A program made the translations under genes and the position numbers. DNA of 64,000 bases from Symbiodinium sp. CCMP2592 (Eukaryota; Sar; Dinophyceae; Suessiales; Symbiodiniaceae), in the NCBI GenBank assembly GCA_905221615.1, contig CAJNDT010005874.1, positions 62,001-126,000 on the forward strand. The letters are read 5' to 3'. The notes beneath the pieces were generated by a model, which saw only the letters and a list, made by a program, of their open reading frames with translations, was not told the origin of the DNA and did no database searches. Within the stretch, counting starts at the first letter, position 1. Each line of letters opens with the position of its first letter. Below are positions 8,848-17,665 of the stretch, in pieces.

Positions 8848-9567
8848 CTCCCGGAGCCAGCGCCGGCTACTTCGGCTACACCTGAGGCGACACCTCCACA
8901 CCGGCGGCTACAAGCTCTCTACCTCTTCTCGGGAAGAGAAAGGCTAGGTAGCTTCCAAAGCCACCTCCGCCGGCTAGTCTCTTCCTACGAGCTCGATATA
9001 GATATATGTTGTGTGGATCTGGCGAGGAGTCCGCCCATCGACCTGGCTACTTCCAAGGAGAGGGCAAGGTACCTCCACAAAGTTCAATCGGGCCACTACG
9101 ACATCGTGGCTATTTCTCCCCCTGTGGCGACGTTCTCTAGGCCGAGCTCGGCCAACCGCAAAGGTCCCCGGCCAGTCCGAAGCTTTGACGAGCCCAGAGG
9201 ATTGGCTACACTCACGGCCAAGGAGAGAGACCGGGCTATTCTTGGCAACATTTTTGCTGATTTTTCTTTTGAAATAGCTAGTGCAGCGGTTTCCTCGGCT
9301 ACCTTCTTCGTCCTGGAGCAGCCAGAAGACCTGGGGGCTATGACGGCGGGCCCCCACAAAGGCCGGCGACCGGCCAGCATGTGGCAATGGGAGGCTCATG
9401 CACGGCTAGTTGGCCTCGGGCTACCGAGGCGAAACCGACACGACTGCTACTCAAGTCGCCTCTGGAAATGCCGGCTACCGTGCACGAGGGCCTCCCCACT
9501 TTCGACAATGATGGCCCTTGCCGACGGCGGCTACTTCCTCGACGCCGCAAAGCCCCATGCTGGCTAA
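8848..9567 (+). CDS. YR element: DNA-methyltransferase-like domain with altered catalytic motif
   Basis: This frame follows the Gag TGA without a shift. From about 8915 it reads ALYLFSGRERLGSFQ, like the SAM-binding motif I of C5 methyltransferases (F-x-G-x-G). It then has DICCVDLA, HYDIVAISPPVATFSRP and FFVLEQPEDLG. The second resembles motif IV (PPC-x-x-FS), with Val where the catalytic Cys of a C5 enzyme should be. The third resembles motif VI (ENV replaced by EQP). A Dam-type reading (SPP-aromatic) fits less well. The frame degrades after about 9415, where another frame (GYRGETDTTATQVA) fits better. Methyltransferase domains are known in DIRS-type and other retrotransposons. Catalysis is doubtful here. 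Confidence 0.6.
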   Translation, partial: LPEPAPATSATPEATPPHRRLQALYLFSGRERLGSFQSHLRRLVSSYELDIDICCVDLARSPPIDLATSKERARYLHKVQSGHYDIVAISPPVATFSRPSSANRKGPRPVRSFDEPRGLATLTAKERDRAILGNIFADFSFEIASAAVSSATFFVLEQPEDLGAMTAGPHKGRRPASMWQWEAHARLVGLGLPRRNRHDCYSSRLWKCRLPCTRASPLSTMMALADGGYFLDAAKPHAG

Positions 9568-11257
9568 GGAGCCGCTTGGCGAGTGGCCCTCGAACTTCTG
9601 CCGCTGGCTAGCACAGTTGGCCCTGGCAACCTGCACGGCTACTGCTCCGACTGCCTCCGGAGAGGGGGTACCGACTGTGCAGGATAAGGTGAATTCCGGC
9701 GACCTCGACTATGTTACAAACCAACCAGAGGGCCCACGGCTACATGGTGGCACGGGACCCCCCCGCCGATGCCATCAAAACGACGGGATAAAGGAGTTCC
9801 ACGACGGTGGCGGGCTATGCTCTCCTGGGCGCTGGCCCCGACACTCTCGTGGACATGCCGCGGGCGAGTCCTGGGACTGGCTGAGGGCTAAGATCCGGGA
9901 GATGGTAACCAAGCGAGTGGGATCCGAGAACGAGCTGGAGAAGGAGGCCTTCCGAATGGCTATGGGAGGCGAGTCGGCCTGCAAGCTCGTCCGGGATAGC
10001 CAACTACACGAGGAGCTATTGCAACTCCTGCAAGTTTGGATAGAAGGTCAGGACCTCAGCGAACCAGGCCTACTGGATATTCCTCCTGGGCAGCCCCTTC
10101 GTCTACGGCTACTTCGTGCGATCCTCGAGGCGGCAGGCGACCCGGATAGGGACTTCCTCCGTCGGGCCGAGGAGGGACTCCCACTTGGGATATTGGAGGG
10201 GCTACCCAGAACACCGCACGTGTTCGAGGAGCAATCCTCCTGGAGGCTAGACAACGCCCCTTGGGAGCCGGCGCTAGCATGGGTTCCGAATTATTCCTCG
10301 GTTAGCGACCACAGGGATTTTGTGCGGGCTAAGTTCGACGAGGACGTCGAGGAAGGCCTCATGGAGAGGATGACCCTCGGCGAGTTCAAGGCGAGGTTCG
10401 GCGAGGACCGGGCTATCGCCTCCCTGGCCGTGATAGTCGAGGACGAGGAGAAGGACAAGAAGCGGATAATCCACGACGCGACCCACGGCGTCCGGGTGAA
10501 CCACCGGATACGCTGCCGGGATAAGATCCGGGCGCCAGGGGCTAGAGAAAAGAAGCAAATCCTCCGAGAGCTGATACGCTGTGGCGAGATTGCCTTTTCG
10601 GTCGTGGGGGATATCTCGAAGGCCCATCGGAGATACAAACACCAGGCTAGCGAGCACGGCTTCATGGGCTGCCAGATAGACACCGAGGAGACGATCCCCG
10701 GGGACCCGGATAGCCAGATCGTCTACGTCAACAAAGTGGGCACGTTCGGACTCTCGCCGGCTAGCTACTGGTGGACCCGGATAGCCGCATGTGGGCTACG
10801 GGCAACCCATCATCTGTTGGGCCCCGGCTATCCCATCGACCTCCTTCTATATGCCGATGACCTCGAGGCCCTGGGGATAGGAACGGAGGGGAGGAAGGGT
10901 ATCCCGTTGAGCTACCTTTTCCTCTCTGTTCTGGGATATCCTTTCAAATGGGCGAAGACTCGTGGTGGCTATAGGGTGGAGTGGCTGGGAATGGAGACGG
11001 AGTACTCCTCCTACCGGCTAGGGATGTCCAAGAAGCGGGCGTCCTGGCTATCGGCTTGGCTAAACGACAAGGTGACCTTCGGCAAGGTCACGGCCAAGCT
11101 GATGCGGTGGCTAGCCGACAAGCTTGACCAGGGAGAGAGGCTACAACGTCCCGTGACTCTCTACGCCGGGCTACCTCCACTGAGCTTTTTCACGGATGCT
11201 AAAGCTGAGTCCGATAGGGCCTGGATAGGTGGCTTCCTGGAGATTGGTTTTCCTTAG
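9518..11257 (+). CDS. YR element: reverse transcriptase
   Basis: The 579-residue frame has a poorly conserved N-terminus, then an RT domain. The segment KKRIIHDATHGVRVNHRIR corresponds to the fingers region. GDISKAHRRY (about residue 364) is motif A with its Asp. TFGLSPASYWW is the motif B region. LLLYADDLEALG (about residue 444) is the YADD catalytic box. FKWAKTRGG and EWLGMETEY follow as motif D/E-like stretches. It ends at TAG 11255-11257. Reading frame 1 from about 11245 (WFSLEVDRAW) joins naturally to RNase H, so a one-base shift separates the two domains. The enzyme copies element RNA to cDNA in place of an integrase-dependent route. Confidence 0.85.
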   Translation: MPTAATSSTPQSPMLAKEPLGEWPSNFCRWLAQLALATCTATAPTASGEGVPTVQDKVNSGDLDYVTNQPEGPRLHGGTGPPRRCHQNDGIKEFHDGGGLCSPGRWPRHSRGHAAGESWDWLRAKIREMVTKRVGSENELEKEAFRMAMGGESACKLVRDSQLHEELLQLLQVWIEGQDLSEPGLLDIPPGQPLRLRLLRAILEAAGDPDRDFLRRAEEGLPLGILEGLPRTPHVFEEQSSWRLDNAPWEPALAWVPNYSSVSDHRDFVRAKFDEDVEEGLMERMTLGEFKARFGEDRAIASLAVIVEDEEKDKKRIIHDATHGVRVNHRIRCRDKIRAPGAREKKQILRELIRCGEIAFSVVGDISKAHRRYKHQASEHGFMGCQIDTEETIPGDPDSQIVYVNKVGTFGLSPASYWWTRIAACGLRATHHLLGPGYPIDLLLYADDLEALGIGTEGRKGIPLSYLFLSVLGYPFKWAKTRGGYRVEWLGMETEYSSYRLGMSKKRASWLSAWLNDKVTFGKVTAKLMRWLADKLDQGERLQRPVTLYAGLPPLSFFTDAKAESDRAWIGGFLEIGFP

Positions 11258-11769
11258 AAGTGGATAGGGCCTGGGCTCCGTGGGCCTTTGCCAAAGGCGA
11301 CCCCAAGAAAGTGATAGCTGCGCTAGAACTGCTAGCGACCCTCGTGGGGATACGTCTCTGGGTCCCCGAGGGCGAGGATAGGAAGACCTCGCGAGTAGCC
11401 ATCCGCGGCTATACGGATAACAAGTCCAATGAGGCACTTGTGAAGAAGGCTATGACGACCAAGTATCCCTCCATGCTAGTTTTAATGGAGATAGCAGAAG
11501 AGCTATCCCAGAAAAACTGTGAGCTACAGCTCCAGTGGATACGGAGAGACATCAACCAGCTAGCGGATGACCTCACGAACGAGGAGTTCAAGGAATTCGA
11601 TCCCTCTCAGAGGATAGATCTGAAAGGAGAGGAATTCCAGTGGCGTGTTCTGGGCCGGCTACTCGCGCATGCAGATAGCTTCTACCAGGAGCTAGGCACG
11701 CGAAAGCGAGGGACCCCGGATAGGGTGTCCAAGTTTAGCCGTAAGGCCAGAAAGCTAGATCCCTGGTAG
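11245..11769 (+). CDS. YR element: RNase H-like domain
   Basis: The sequence from DWFSLEVDRAWAPWAF onward has the layout of the DIRS-type RNase H: a Glu in AALELLATLVG, an Asp in GYTDNKSNEAL and a C-terminal Asp pair in NQLADDLTN. It ends with basic sequence (RKRGTPDRVSKFSRKARK) at TAG 11767-11769, 18 bases before repeat B1. It lies directly after the RT in a different frame, so a frameshift mutation near 11245 has split what should be one RT-RNase H protein. It would degrade the RNA strand of the RNA-DNA hybrid. Confidence 0.75.
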   Translation, partial: WFSLEVDRAWAPWAFAKGDPKKVIAALELLATLVGIRLWVPEGEDRKTSRVAIRGYTDNKSNEALVKKAMTTKYPSMLVLMEIAEELSQKNCELQLQWIRRDINQLADDLTNEEFKEFDPSQRIDLKGEEFQWRVLGRLLAHADSFYQELGTRKRGTPDRVSKFSRKARKLDPW

Positions 11770-11786
11770 CCTGAGTGGCGATGCGT

Positions 11787-11986
11787 GGGGATAGATAGCC
11801 GAAGGCTATCAGTTATCTCCAGGCAACCTGGGATAGTTGCCACTCCAGACAAAAGAACGTCCGTGCTAGCTGTGTTGCTTGTCCGTCTGGTCGTCGCTCG
11901 GCTAGCTCGCTAGCTATCTACTTTTGTACTACTATCGTCCTGGTGGAGATCCGGGGATGGTGGTGGGATATAGGAGCTAGTGCACG
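11787..11986 (+). repeat. Split direct repeat B1
   Basis: This 200-base repeat matches 12237-12436 with one visible difference (TTGTCCGTC against TTGTTCGTC). It begins GGGGATAGATAGCC and contains the hairpins GATAGCC-GAA-GGCTATC (11794-11810) and CCAGG-CAA-CCTGG just downstream. Confidence 0.93.
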
Positions 11987-12219
11987 TACCTCGTGACGAG
12001 GAACGAGTTACGACTATGTGTGCTAGCTAACCTATTACTACTCGAAGCTATCGAAGGTAGCTTCGCTAGAAACGAAGTTTCGTTCGCTATCGTCGCTCGC
12101 AGGAGAGTTGCCTCTGACATGCGAAGACAGGATAAGCTGTGACTTGGAATGGCTACGACGGTGTGTGACCGTTGCCATTCTGGATAAAGTCCCCCATCAG
12201 GGGGGGTAATTTTGAAGTA
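11985..12219 (+). repeat. Split direct repeat A2
   Basis: Copy of A1, joined to B1 through the shared CG at 11985-11986 and separated from B2 by a 17-base CCACCCTG-like spacer. Confidence 0.93.
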
Positions 12220-12236
12220 CCCACCCTGCCCACCCT

Positions 12237-12436
12237 GGGGATAGATAGCCGAAGGCTATCAGTTATCTCCAGGCAACCTGGGATAGTTGCCACTCCAGAC
12301 AAAAGAACGTCCGTGCTAGCTGTGTTGCTTGTTCGTCTGGTCGTCGCTCGGCTAGCTCGCTAGCTATCTACTTTTGTACTACTATCGTCCTGGTGGAGAT
12401 CCGGGGATGGTGGTGGGATATAGGAGCTAGTGCACG
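12237..12436 (+). repeat. Split direct repeat B2
   Basis: Copy of B1. It ends TGCACG, after which the copia frame resumes with CTA AGG TCT at 12437. Confidence 0.93.
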
Positions 12437-13340
12437 CTAAGGTCTTTGTTATCTGTGGATGTTGATTTGGGAGACGAAGCGGGAAAGAAGTACATGAAGG
12501 CTCTCCCTGTTCGGCGATCACAAAGGCGCGCTTTGTTGACCAAGAGATGGGTGGTGCATCCTCAGAAGACTTCAAGCTCTTGGAGACAAAGGACGCTATG
12601 GTCTTCAACGTCAATATCCACCGAAGCCGGGCGTTTTCAATGAAGGGCGACAGCGCAGCCTACAAGGTTTTGGTTTGTGGTGCCTGTAGAGGACAAGTTG
12701 AAGGAGTTGTTGGTGCCCCGCCTTCGAATGACTCCCAGGAACTTGGAACGAAGCAGCTTCTACTCTGGATGCTAGCTAAAGAGGGAGCTCGACAACATCG
12801 CATGTTGAGCCCGTACCTGGCTCTGACGGCGTCCCCGACTTCCGGTTGGTGGAAATCACCAATGTGGCAAGGTTTCCAGAGAGAGTACCAAGTACCTGTT
12901 CAGCAGGTCTCGCCGCGTGGGGAGTCCAAGTGCTACTGTGTTGCAACAACGTTGGCGCTGTCAGGAGAAGATGCTGGATGGGGCCCGGGAGTGCAGGCCG
13001 AGAGCGTGGGCCGCAACAGATGGTCAAGAAGCTTCGTTACAATGATTGTTCAAGGAGCTCACCTTTGGAGGAGGAGACCGGAGCCGTTGGTTCTATGCAG
13101 TGGGCTTGCGAACACGGGCGAGATGAGCGCAGAGGAGCTACGGAGATGGAAGCGGCATGTTCAGAACGGACACCTGCCTTAGAGCAGACATTGCAAGACC
13201 TGCGTTGAAACAGCAGCAACCGGTCGCAGTCATCGTCGGCTGGTGGCCGCAAGCTGTTACAACCTCTCCATTGACCTCGCTGGCCCTTTCAGAGTTAAGG
13301 GAGAAACGGCGGACCAAAAGGGGTACAGATATGCTTCGGT
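12437..13340 (+). pseudogene. Copia integrase region, N-terminal part (frame-broken)
   Basis: The frame continuing from the left half reads LRSLLSVDVDLGDEAGKKYM and RRALLTKRWVVH. It then shifts to the frame of 12547-13182, with DAMVFNVNIHRSRAFSMKGD and a Cys/His-poor region. About 13150-13340 reads TCVETAATGRSHRRLVAAS and then NLSIDLAGPF, whose Asp is the first catalytic residue of the integrase core. Shifts occur near 12570, 12700-13180 and 13349. The copia integrase joins linear cDNA to the target. Confidence 0.65.
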
Positions 13341-14741
13341 GTGGGTTGCTACGTCATGCCGAAGTTGGTGGGCTTCAAGGATTACCAGATCCCTGAGGAG
13401 CACGGTGAAGGAGAAGATTGTTCAGGAGGAGTGGGAAATATTCCTTTGGATGATGATGACGACTTCTTGCGGGAGATCTATGAAAAGGAGAAAGAGGTAA
13501 CTCGTGAGGAGGAGGATGGAATGAACTGTGCCAATGAAGAGTACAAGAAGTTGTTTGAGGGCTTCAAGGACACCGTCGAGTACCAGAACCTCCACTTCAT
13601 GATCCCCTTAAAGACCAGGACCGCGCCTGAAGTTGGGGCGGCGATCCGTTTGATGTACGTCCAACTCAGATCCGAAGGATTGCCACTACAACGTGTGCAC
13701 AGTGATCGTGCACGTGAGCTGAGAGGACAAGGAATAAGAAAATGGCTGTTGGAAAGGGACGTGTACCCAACAACCGGAGAGGCACAAGTGCCTCACACAA
13801 ATGGCAAGGCGGAGCAGGTCGTGAAGCAGTTGAAGCGACGTGCAAGGACCTTGTTGCAGAGCTCGGGACTTCCAAGGTCGTGTTGGCCGTTGGCTATGGG
13901 ACATGCGGCTTGGGCGCAGAGGGAATGTGCGTTAGAAAGGGCGAGTTCGGTGGTTCCGTTTGGGGCCCATGTGAGCATCAAGGCCAAGGTCTTTGGACAG
14001 GGTGGAAAGTTCGATTTGAACAACAAGTGGGACAATGGATGTTTCGTTGGGCCCTCAACCGAGCTTCGTGGCGGCTTTGTGGTAAGAGATAAGAACGGGA
14101 GGTACTTGACTACAATGCACATGAAAACTCGTGTTGTGGATGTTGATGAAGCGGTCAAGCCTGATGAAGCGGAAGCCGTCCTACCAATGCCGTCGCGACG
14201 AACGAGGAAGAAAACCATGTTACATGAAGTACCGGAAGATGAAGTTCATCCACCAACCAGAGATTCAGCACCGGAAGGCTCAATGCTGGGTCCAACAGGG
14301 AATTCAGAAGTACCTGTAGAAGGTGAAGTTCATCCACCAACGAGAGATTCACCGGAAGGCACGATGCTGGGTCCATTAGGGGAAGCAGTAGTACCCGAAC
14401 CGTTGGATGCGTCTGGTCTGGGTGTTTGTGAAGGTTTAGAACCACCTCATCGGAGAGTCACTGGGAAAACCCGCTTGGCAGCGATGCTTCCTCTTTCAGA
14501 TTTGGAGCGTGAGATAGAGGACCTTGCCTTGAGCTTCGACTTGGACGAGAGGTACGATGAGGCCGCTGTTTTGCAGATATTTGAGATGTTGGAAAGGACA
14601 CGGCCACAACCCTCAAGGGCAGGGATCCGGAAGTCAAAACCCCATCTACATCCTGGTCTACTGGTATGTTCACTCATGGTGGAGTCTCTGGCCTTAGGAC
14701 GACGGCAAAAAGAATGCCTACAACTACAAGTTTCTTGGTGA
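13341..14741 (+). CDS. Copia integrase core and C-terminal region
   Basis: The frame starts within integrase (YVMPKLVGFKDYQI). Catalytic residues are the second Asp in RVHSDRARELRG and the Glu in HTNGKAEQVVKQLKRRARTLL; the first Asp (SIDLAGPF, about 13270) is in the previous frame. The segment LPRSCWPLAMGHAAWAQRE is typical of copia integrases after the core. The later part is a low-complexity Glu/Pro linker with an imperfect duplication (EVHPPTRDS...EG.MLGP at about 14235-14370). It overlaps the next ORF at 14666-14741; the change to that frame appears to be needed near 14620-14640 (DPEVKTPS leading to GMFTHGGVSG). Confidence 0.78.
   Translation: MGCYVMPKLVGFKDYQIPEEHGEGEDCSGGVGNIPLDDDDDFLREIYEKEKEVTREEEDGMNCANEEYKKLFEGFKDTVEYQNLHFMIPLKTRTAPEVGAAIRLMYVQLRSEGLPLQRVHSDRARELRGQGIRKWLLERDVYPTTGEAQVPHTNGKAEQVVKQLKRRARTLLQSSGLPRSCWPLAMGHAAWAQRECALERASSVVPFGAHVSIKAKVFGQGGKFDLNNKWDNGCFVGPSTELRGGFVVRDKNGRYLTTMHMKTRVVDVDEAVKPDEAEAVLPMPSRRTRKKTMLHEVPEDEVHPPTRDSAPEGSMLGPTGNSEVPVEGEVHPPTRDSPEGTMLGPLGEAVVPEPLDASGLGVCEGLEPPHRRVTGKTRLAAMLPLSDLEREIEDLALSFDLDERYDEAAVLQIFEMLERTRPQPSRAGIRKSKPHLHPGLLVCSLMVESLALGRRQKECLQLQVSW
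14235..14375 (+). repeat. Two-copy imperfect tandem duplication within the integrase linker
   Basis: Two units of about 95-105 bases share GATGAAGTTCATCCACCAAC / GGTGAAGTTCATCCACCAAC and a common tail GATGCTGGGTCCA. They encode EVHPPTRDS and MLGP twice. Confidence 0.7.
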
Positions 14742-17665
14742 AGGCCGCAAAGGAGATCACCGGCAACGACTGTTTTGGAGTAGTTGCAATCACAAGGGGT
14801 GCAAGCATGAGAGTCCATCGGGACTCCCACAACTGTTTGTCAACCCAAAATACATTGGCTGCGCTGACTGAGTTTCGAGGTGGTGGAGTTTGGATACAAG
14901 AAGAAGGCGGAGACGAATGTCGAGAAGTTTCGCCTGGACGTTGGGTTGACGGGAAGGTCCATGAACTATGTCCGGGAGAACCTCTGTTCTTCAACCCAAG
15001 AGCGTGGCATGAGACACAGGACTACTCGGGTGACAGGATTGTGATCATGACTTATACCCCGAGGTTGTCGACGTTGACTCCAGAAGGACGCCGGGATTTA
15101 GAAGATTTGGGTTTCAGAGTTCCAGACTGGAATTTTACCAAGCCTATGTCAAAGCTTCAGCCATCGATCATGAAGCAGGAGTACATCATGGATCAAGATG
15201 GATCGTTGGAGTCTTTTCCAGTGAAACATGATGGAGAAGTGGAACCCATGGAGATGGACGGTGCGATGTTGCGCTTGAATGAGATCCAGCAGACAGTGAT
15301 GGACAATACGTTGGACAGATCCTCTTTCCTACAAGATCTACTTGAGGAGGAGGAGGAGGAGGAGGAACGTTTGAAGGACATCCACGATGTTCAACATGAG
15401 TGCCTTCAGGATGTGAAGCAGGTTCATGGCGAGATTATGCAGATGCTGGACGCTATGGTGGCGAGAATTCATCGTGAGCGAGAAGTTCAAAGTGAAGTTT
15501 TCCTCAAGGCAGCGAACGTGCAGACGGACCACCAGGACTATGAGAAGCTCCTTGAGGACTTAGAAGGCGATCTTCAAGTGGCTCACACAGTGCCTTTACA
15601 GCAAGTGAAACCAGTGGCAGAAAGATGGAAGAGTGCCATTGAGAAGGAGCTGGACAACCTGTTTGAGTCTACTGGGACGCTCAAGCGGATCAAGATGTCA
15701 GAGGCTCGCCAGTTGGAGGCGCAAGGAAAGCTCAAGCTTGTGCCGAGCAAAGGGGTTCACACCCTTAAACCCCCTTCTTCAAAGGGTGGTGGGTTCCGAA
15801 GAAAGTATCGACTTGTCCTATGTGGAAACCATGCGACCCCTTCGGATGATCAAGGCTCTCTCTACGCCGGTGGCGTGGGCGCTGAGTCGCTACGGGCGCT
15901 ACTTGCAGCAACCTCACCTCGAGGCTGGCGGGGGGCAACCACTGATATAACAGCGGCTTTCCTTCAGGCCATGTGGCCAGAGTCGATGCCAATGTATGCG
16001 GTGCTACCTCCGAGACTGCTACAGGAACTTCACTACGCTGAGGACGGAGAGGCATGGCTGGTTTTGAGACCACTATATGGACTGCGTGAATCACCCTCGA
16101 TTTGGCCCTTTCACAGGAACGATAGACTTCGAACTCTTGATGTACCCCACAATGGAGGACGACTTTATCTACAACAATCGAAGGCCGATGCAGAGCTCTG
16201 GTTTGTGATGTTCCAGAGAGACGGCGAGGAGCCTAAATTGGTGGGCTTGGTTGTGACCTACGTCGATGACCTCTTCTACATTGGCCCTGTGAAGATTGTG
16301 GAGAAAATCCATGGCTGGGTGAGTGCTGAATGGCCCTGCTCAGGACTCGAGTGGGCGAGTGCTCCTGAAGGCATTCGATATCTTGGGATGGAAGTGTATC
16401 AAAGGGAGACTGGAGAGTATGAGGTGACGCAGCAAGGCTATATCATGGACTTGATTCGGGCACATGATTTACTACAAGCGCCGCAGACGCTACTACCATG
16501 CCCGAAGGAATGGATCACAGATGATGTGGACCCAGAGCCAGAGGACTTCACAGAAGGAGACCTACGTTTCGCTCAGAGGCTGATTGGGGAACAGCTATGG
16601 CTTGCTATGCGGTGTAGACCAGACATTCACTTCGTCGTCAGCTACATGTCGAGTTGGGTGAGCAAGCATCCGATTCGCATAAGCAGGATTGCAATGCGTT
16701 TGCTCTCCTACTTGCACAAAACGGCCGGGATGAAGATGATCCTTGGGCAGCCGGCGGAGTTTCCGAAGGATGACATCGATGACAGCACGCAAAGCTCAAG
16801 CAGCCGAAGCAAACCACCAAGCACCGCAACAGACAGTCAGCAGCACAACAACAAGGTTGGTTGTGGGTTTGATAACCTTAAAATAGTGGGTTATTCAGAC
16901 GCTAGTTTTGCACCCTTCGGCAGCAGATCCTTTGGCGCTTCACTTGTAACGGTTGAGGACTCACCTGTGGCTTGGAGATGTTCCAAACAGGGATTCGTGA
17001 TGTTGTCGATCATGGAATCGGAGCTGTACCAAGCAACTGAAGCAGCTGTTCTCATGGAAAACATTGGTGTGCTTTTGGACGAATTGGCGGCGCAGACACT
17101 GCCAAGAGTCATGAAGGTAGATAATGCATCTGCTGTGGCCATGCTGGATGGAGGACCAGGAAGTTGGCGAACGCGTCACTTCAAGGTACGTTCAGCTTTT
17201 CTACTTGAGAGGATTCAGAAGAAGTGGCTGTTGGTAGAGCATATCGAGGGAATACTACAGAAGGCAGACTTGTCAACGAAGGTGCATCCGAAGCTCCGTT
17301 TGTGGGCTCTTCTGAAACTGTGGAAGTTTTTGCCGTCGGAAGCTGAGACAATGGTTTGGATGAGGATGCTAGCGGCTGCATGTGTTGCAAAAGCGCTTGA
17401 AATGGTTCCGAAGGCAGAGGCAACTTCAGATGACAACGAGGTGTCTATGGTCTCTAGGGCTGGAGTGGATGACCTATTGTTATTCACATTGCTGGCATGT
17501 TTGGTTGCAGTGATGGTCTGGGAAGGACTGAAGATGCTTTCAAGGCGTGTCTGGACATGTTGCTGTAAACCTGGACGGGGAAAGAAGGCACAAAAGCTCA
17601 GAAACCTGGCCAGCAGCGGCAGAAGCAGAAGTCGACCGAGCATTCACACCGGAACAACGTCCTGA
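14625..17665 (+). CDS. Copia polyprotein: oxygenase-like domain, RT, RNase H and a membrane segment
   Basis: Counting from ATG 14666, residues about 10-135 look like a double-stranded beta-helix 2OG-Fe(II) oxygenase. It has His51-Arg-Asp53 (MRVHRDSHN), a third ligand His115 (NPRAWHET) after FF, and Arg124 (GDRIVIMTYTP) in the 2-oxoglutarate position. An acidic coiled-coil stretch (LLEEEEEEEERLKD) follows. The RT has TDITAAFLQA near residue 426 (motif A) and VTYVDDLFY near 531 (catalytic box). RNase H has YSDASF near 742, IMESELYQA, KVDNASAVAML and a C-terminal ADLSTK. Near residue 935 a hydrophobic run (LLLFTLLACLVAVMVW) could span a membrane. The RT and RNase H calls are firm; the oxygenase call is by ligand pattern. 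Copia polyproteins normally go from integrase directly to RT. Confidence 0.88.

Larger units (their letters stand above)
3893..11786 (+). repeat. GGCTA / GGATA word saturation across the YR element
   Basis: GGCTA occurs 18 times in 4681-5400 by hand count, where under one is expected for uniform composition. GGATA is also frequent. The words fall in all three codon phases: cgg|cta Leu, g|gct|a Ala, ggc|tac Gly-Tyr. They are much rarer in the surrounding copia sequence. The second, rearranged YR copy (31572-33930) keeps them. Confidence 0.8.
3659..12436 (+). mobile_element. Tyrosine-recombinase (DIRS/Ngaro/PAT-type) retrotransposon with split direct repeats
   Basis: The element encodes a tyrosine recombinase, Gag, a methyltransferase-like domain, RT and RNase H, and has no DDE integrase. 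Its ends have the split direct repeat plan: A1 (3659-3892), coding region, B1 (11787-11986), A2 (11985-12219), B2 (12237-12436). A1 and A2 differ by one inserted base and B1 and B2 by one substitution, so the insertion is young. The dinucleotide CG is shared at the left edge (GGAA-CG-TACC), the B1/A2 joint (TGCA-CG-TACC) and the right edge (TGCA-CG-CTAA), as expected for strand exchange by a tyrosine recombinase. There is no target duplication. Unlike the usual order, the recombinase lies first, upstream of gag. Several frameshifts and stops interrupt its ORFs. Confidence 0.92.

Noticed and set aside
8442-8901. Minus-strand ORFs opposite the YR Gag, with a hydrophobic stretch
   Set aside because: Antisense shadow of the Lys/Gly-rich Gag linker; the sense strand has zinc fingers.
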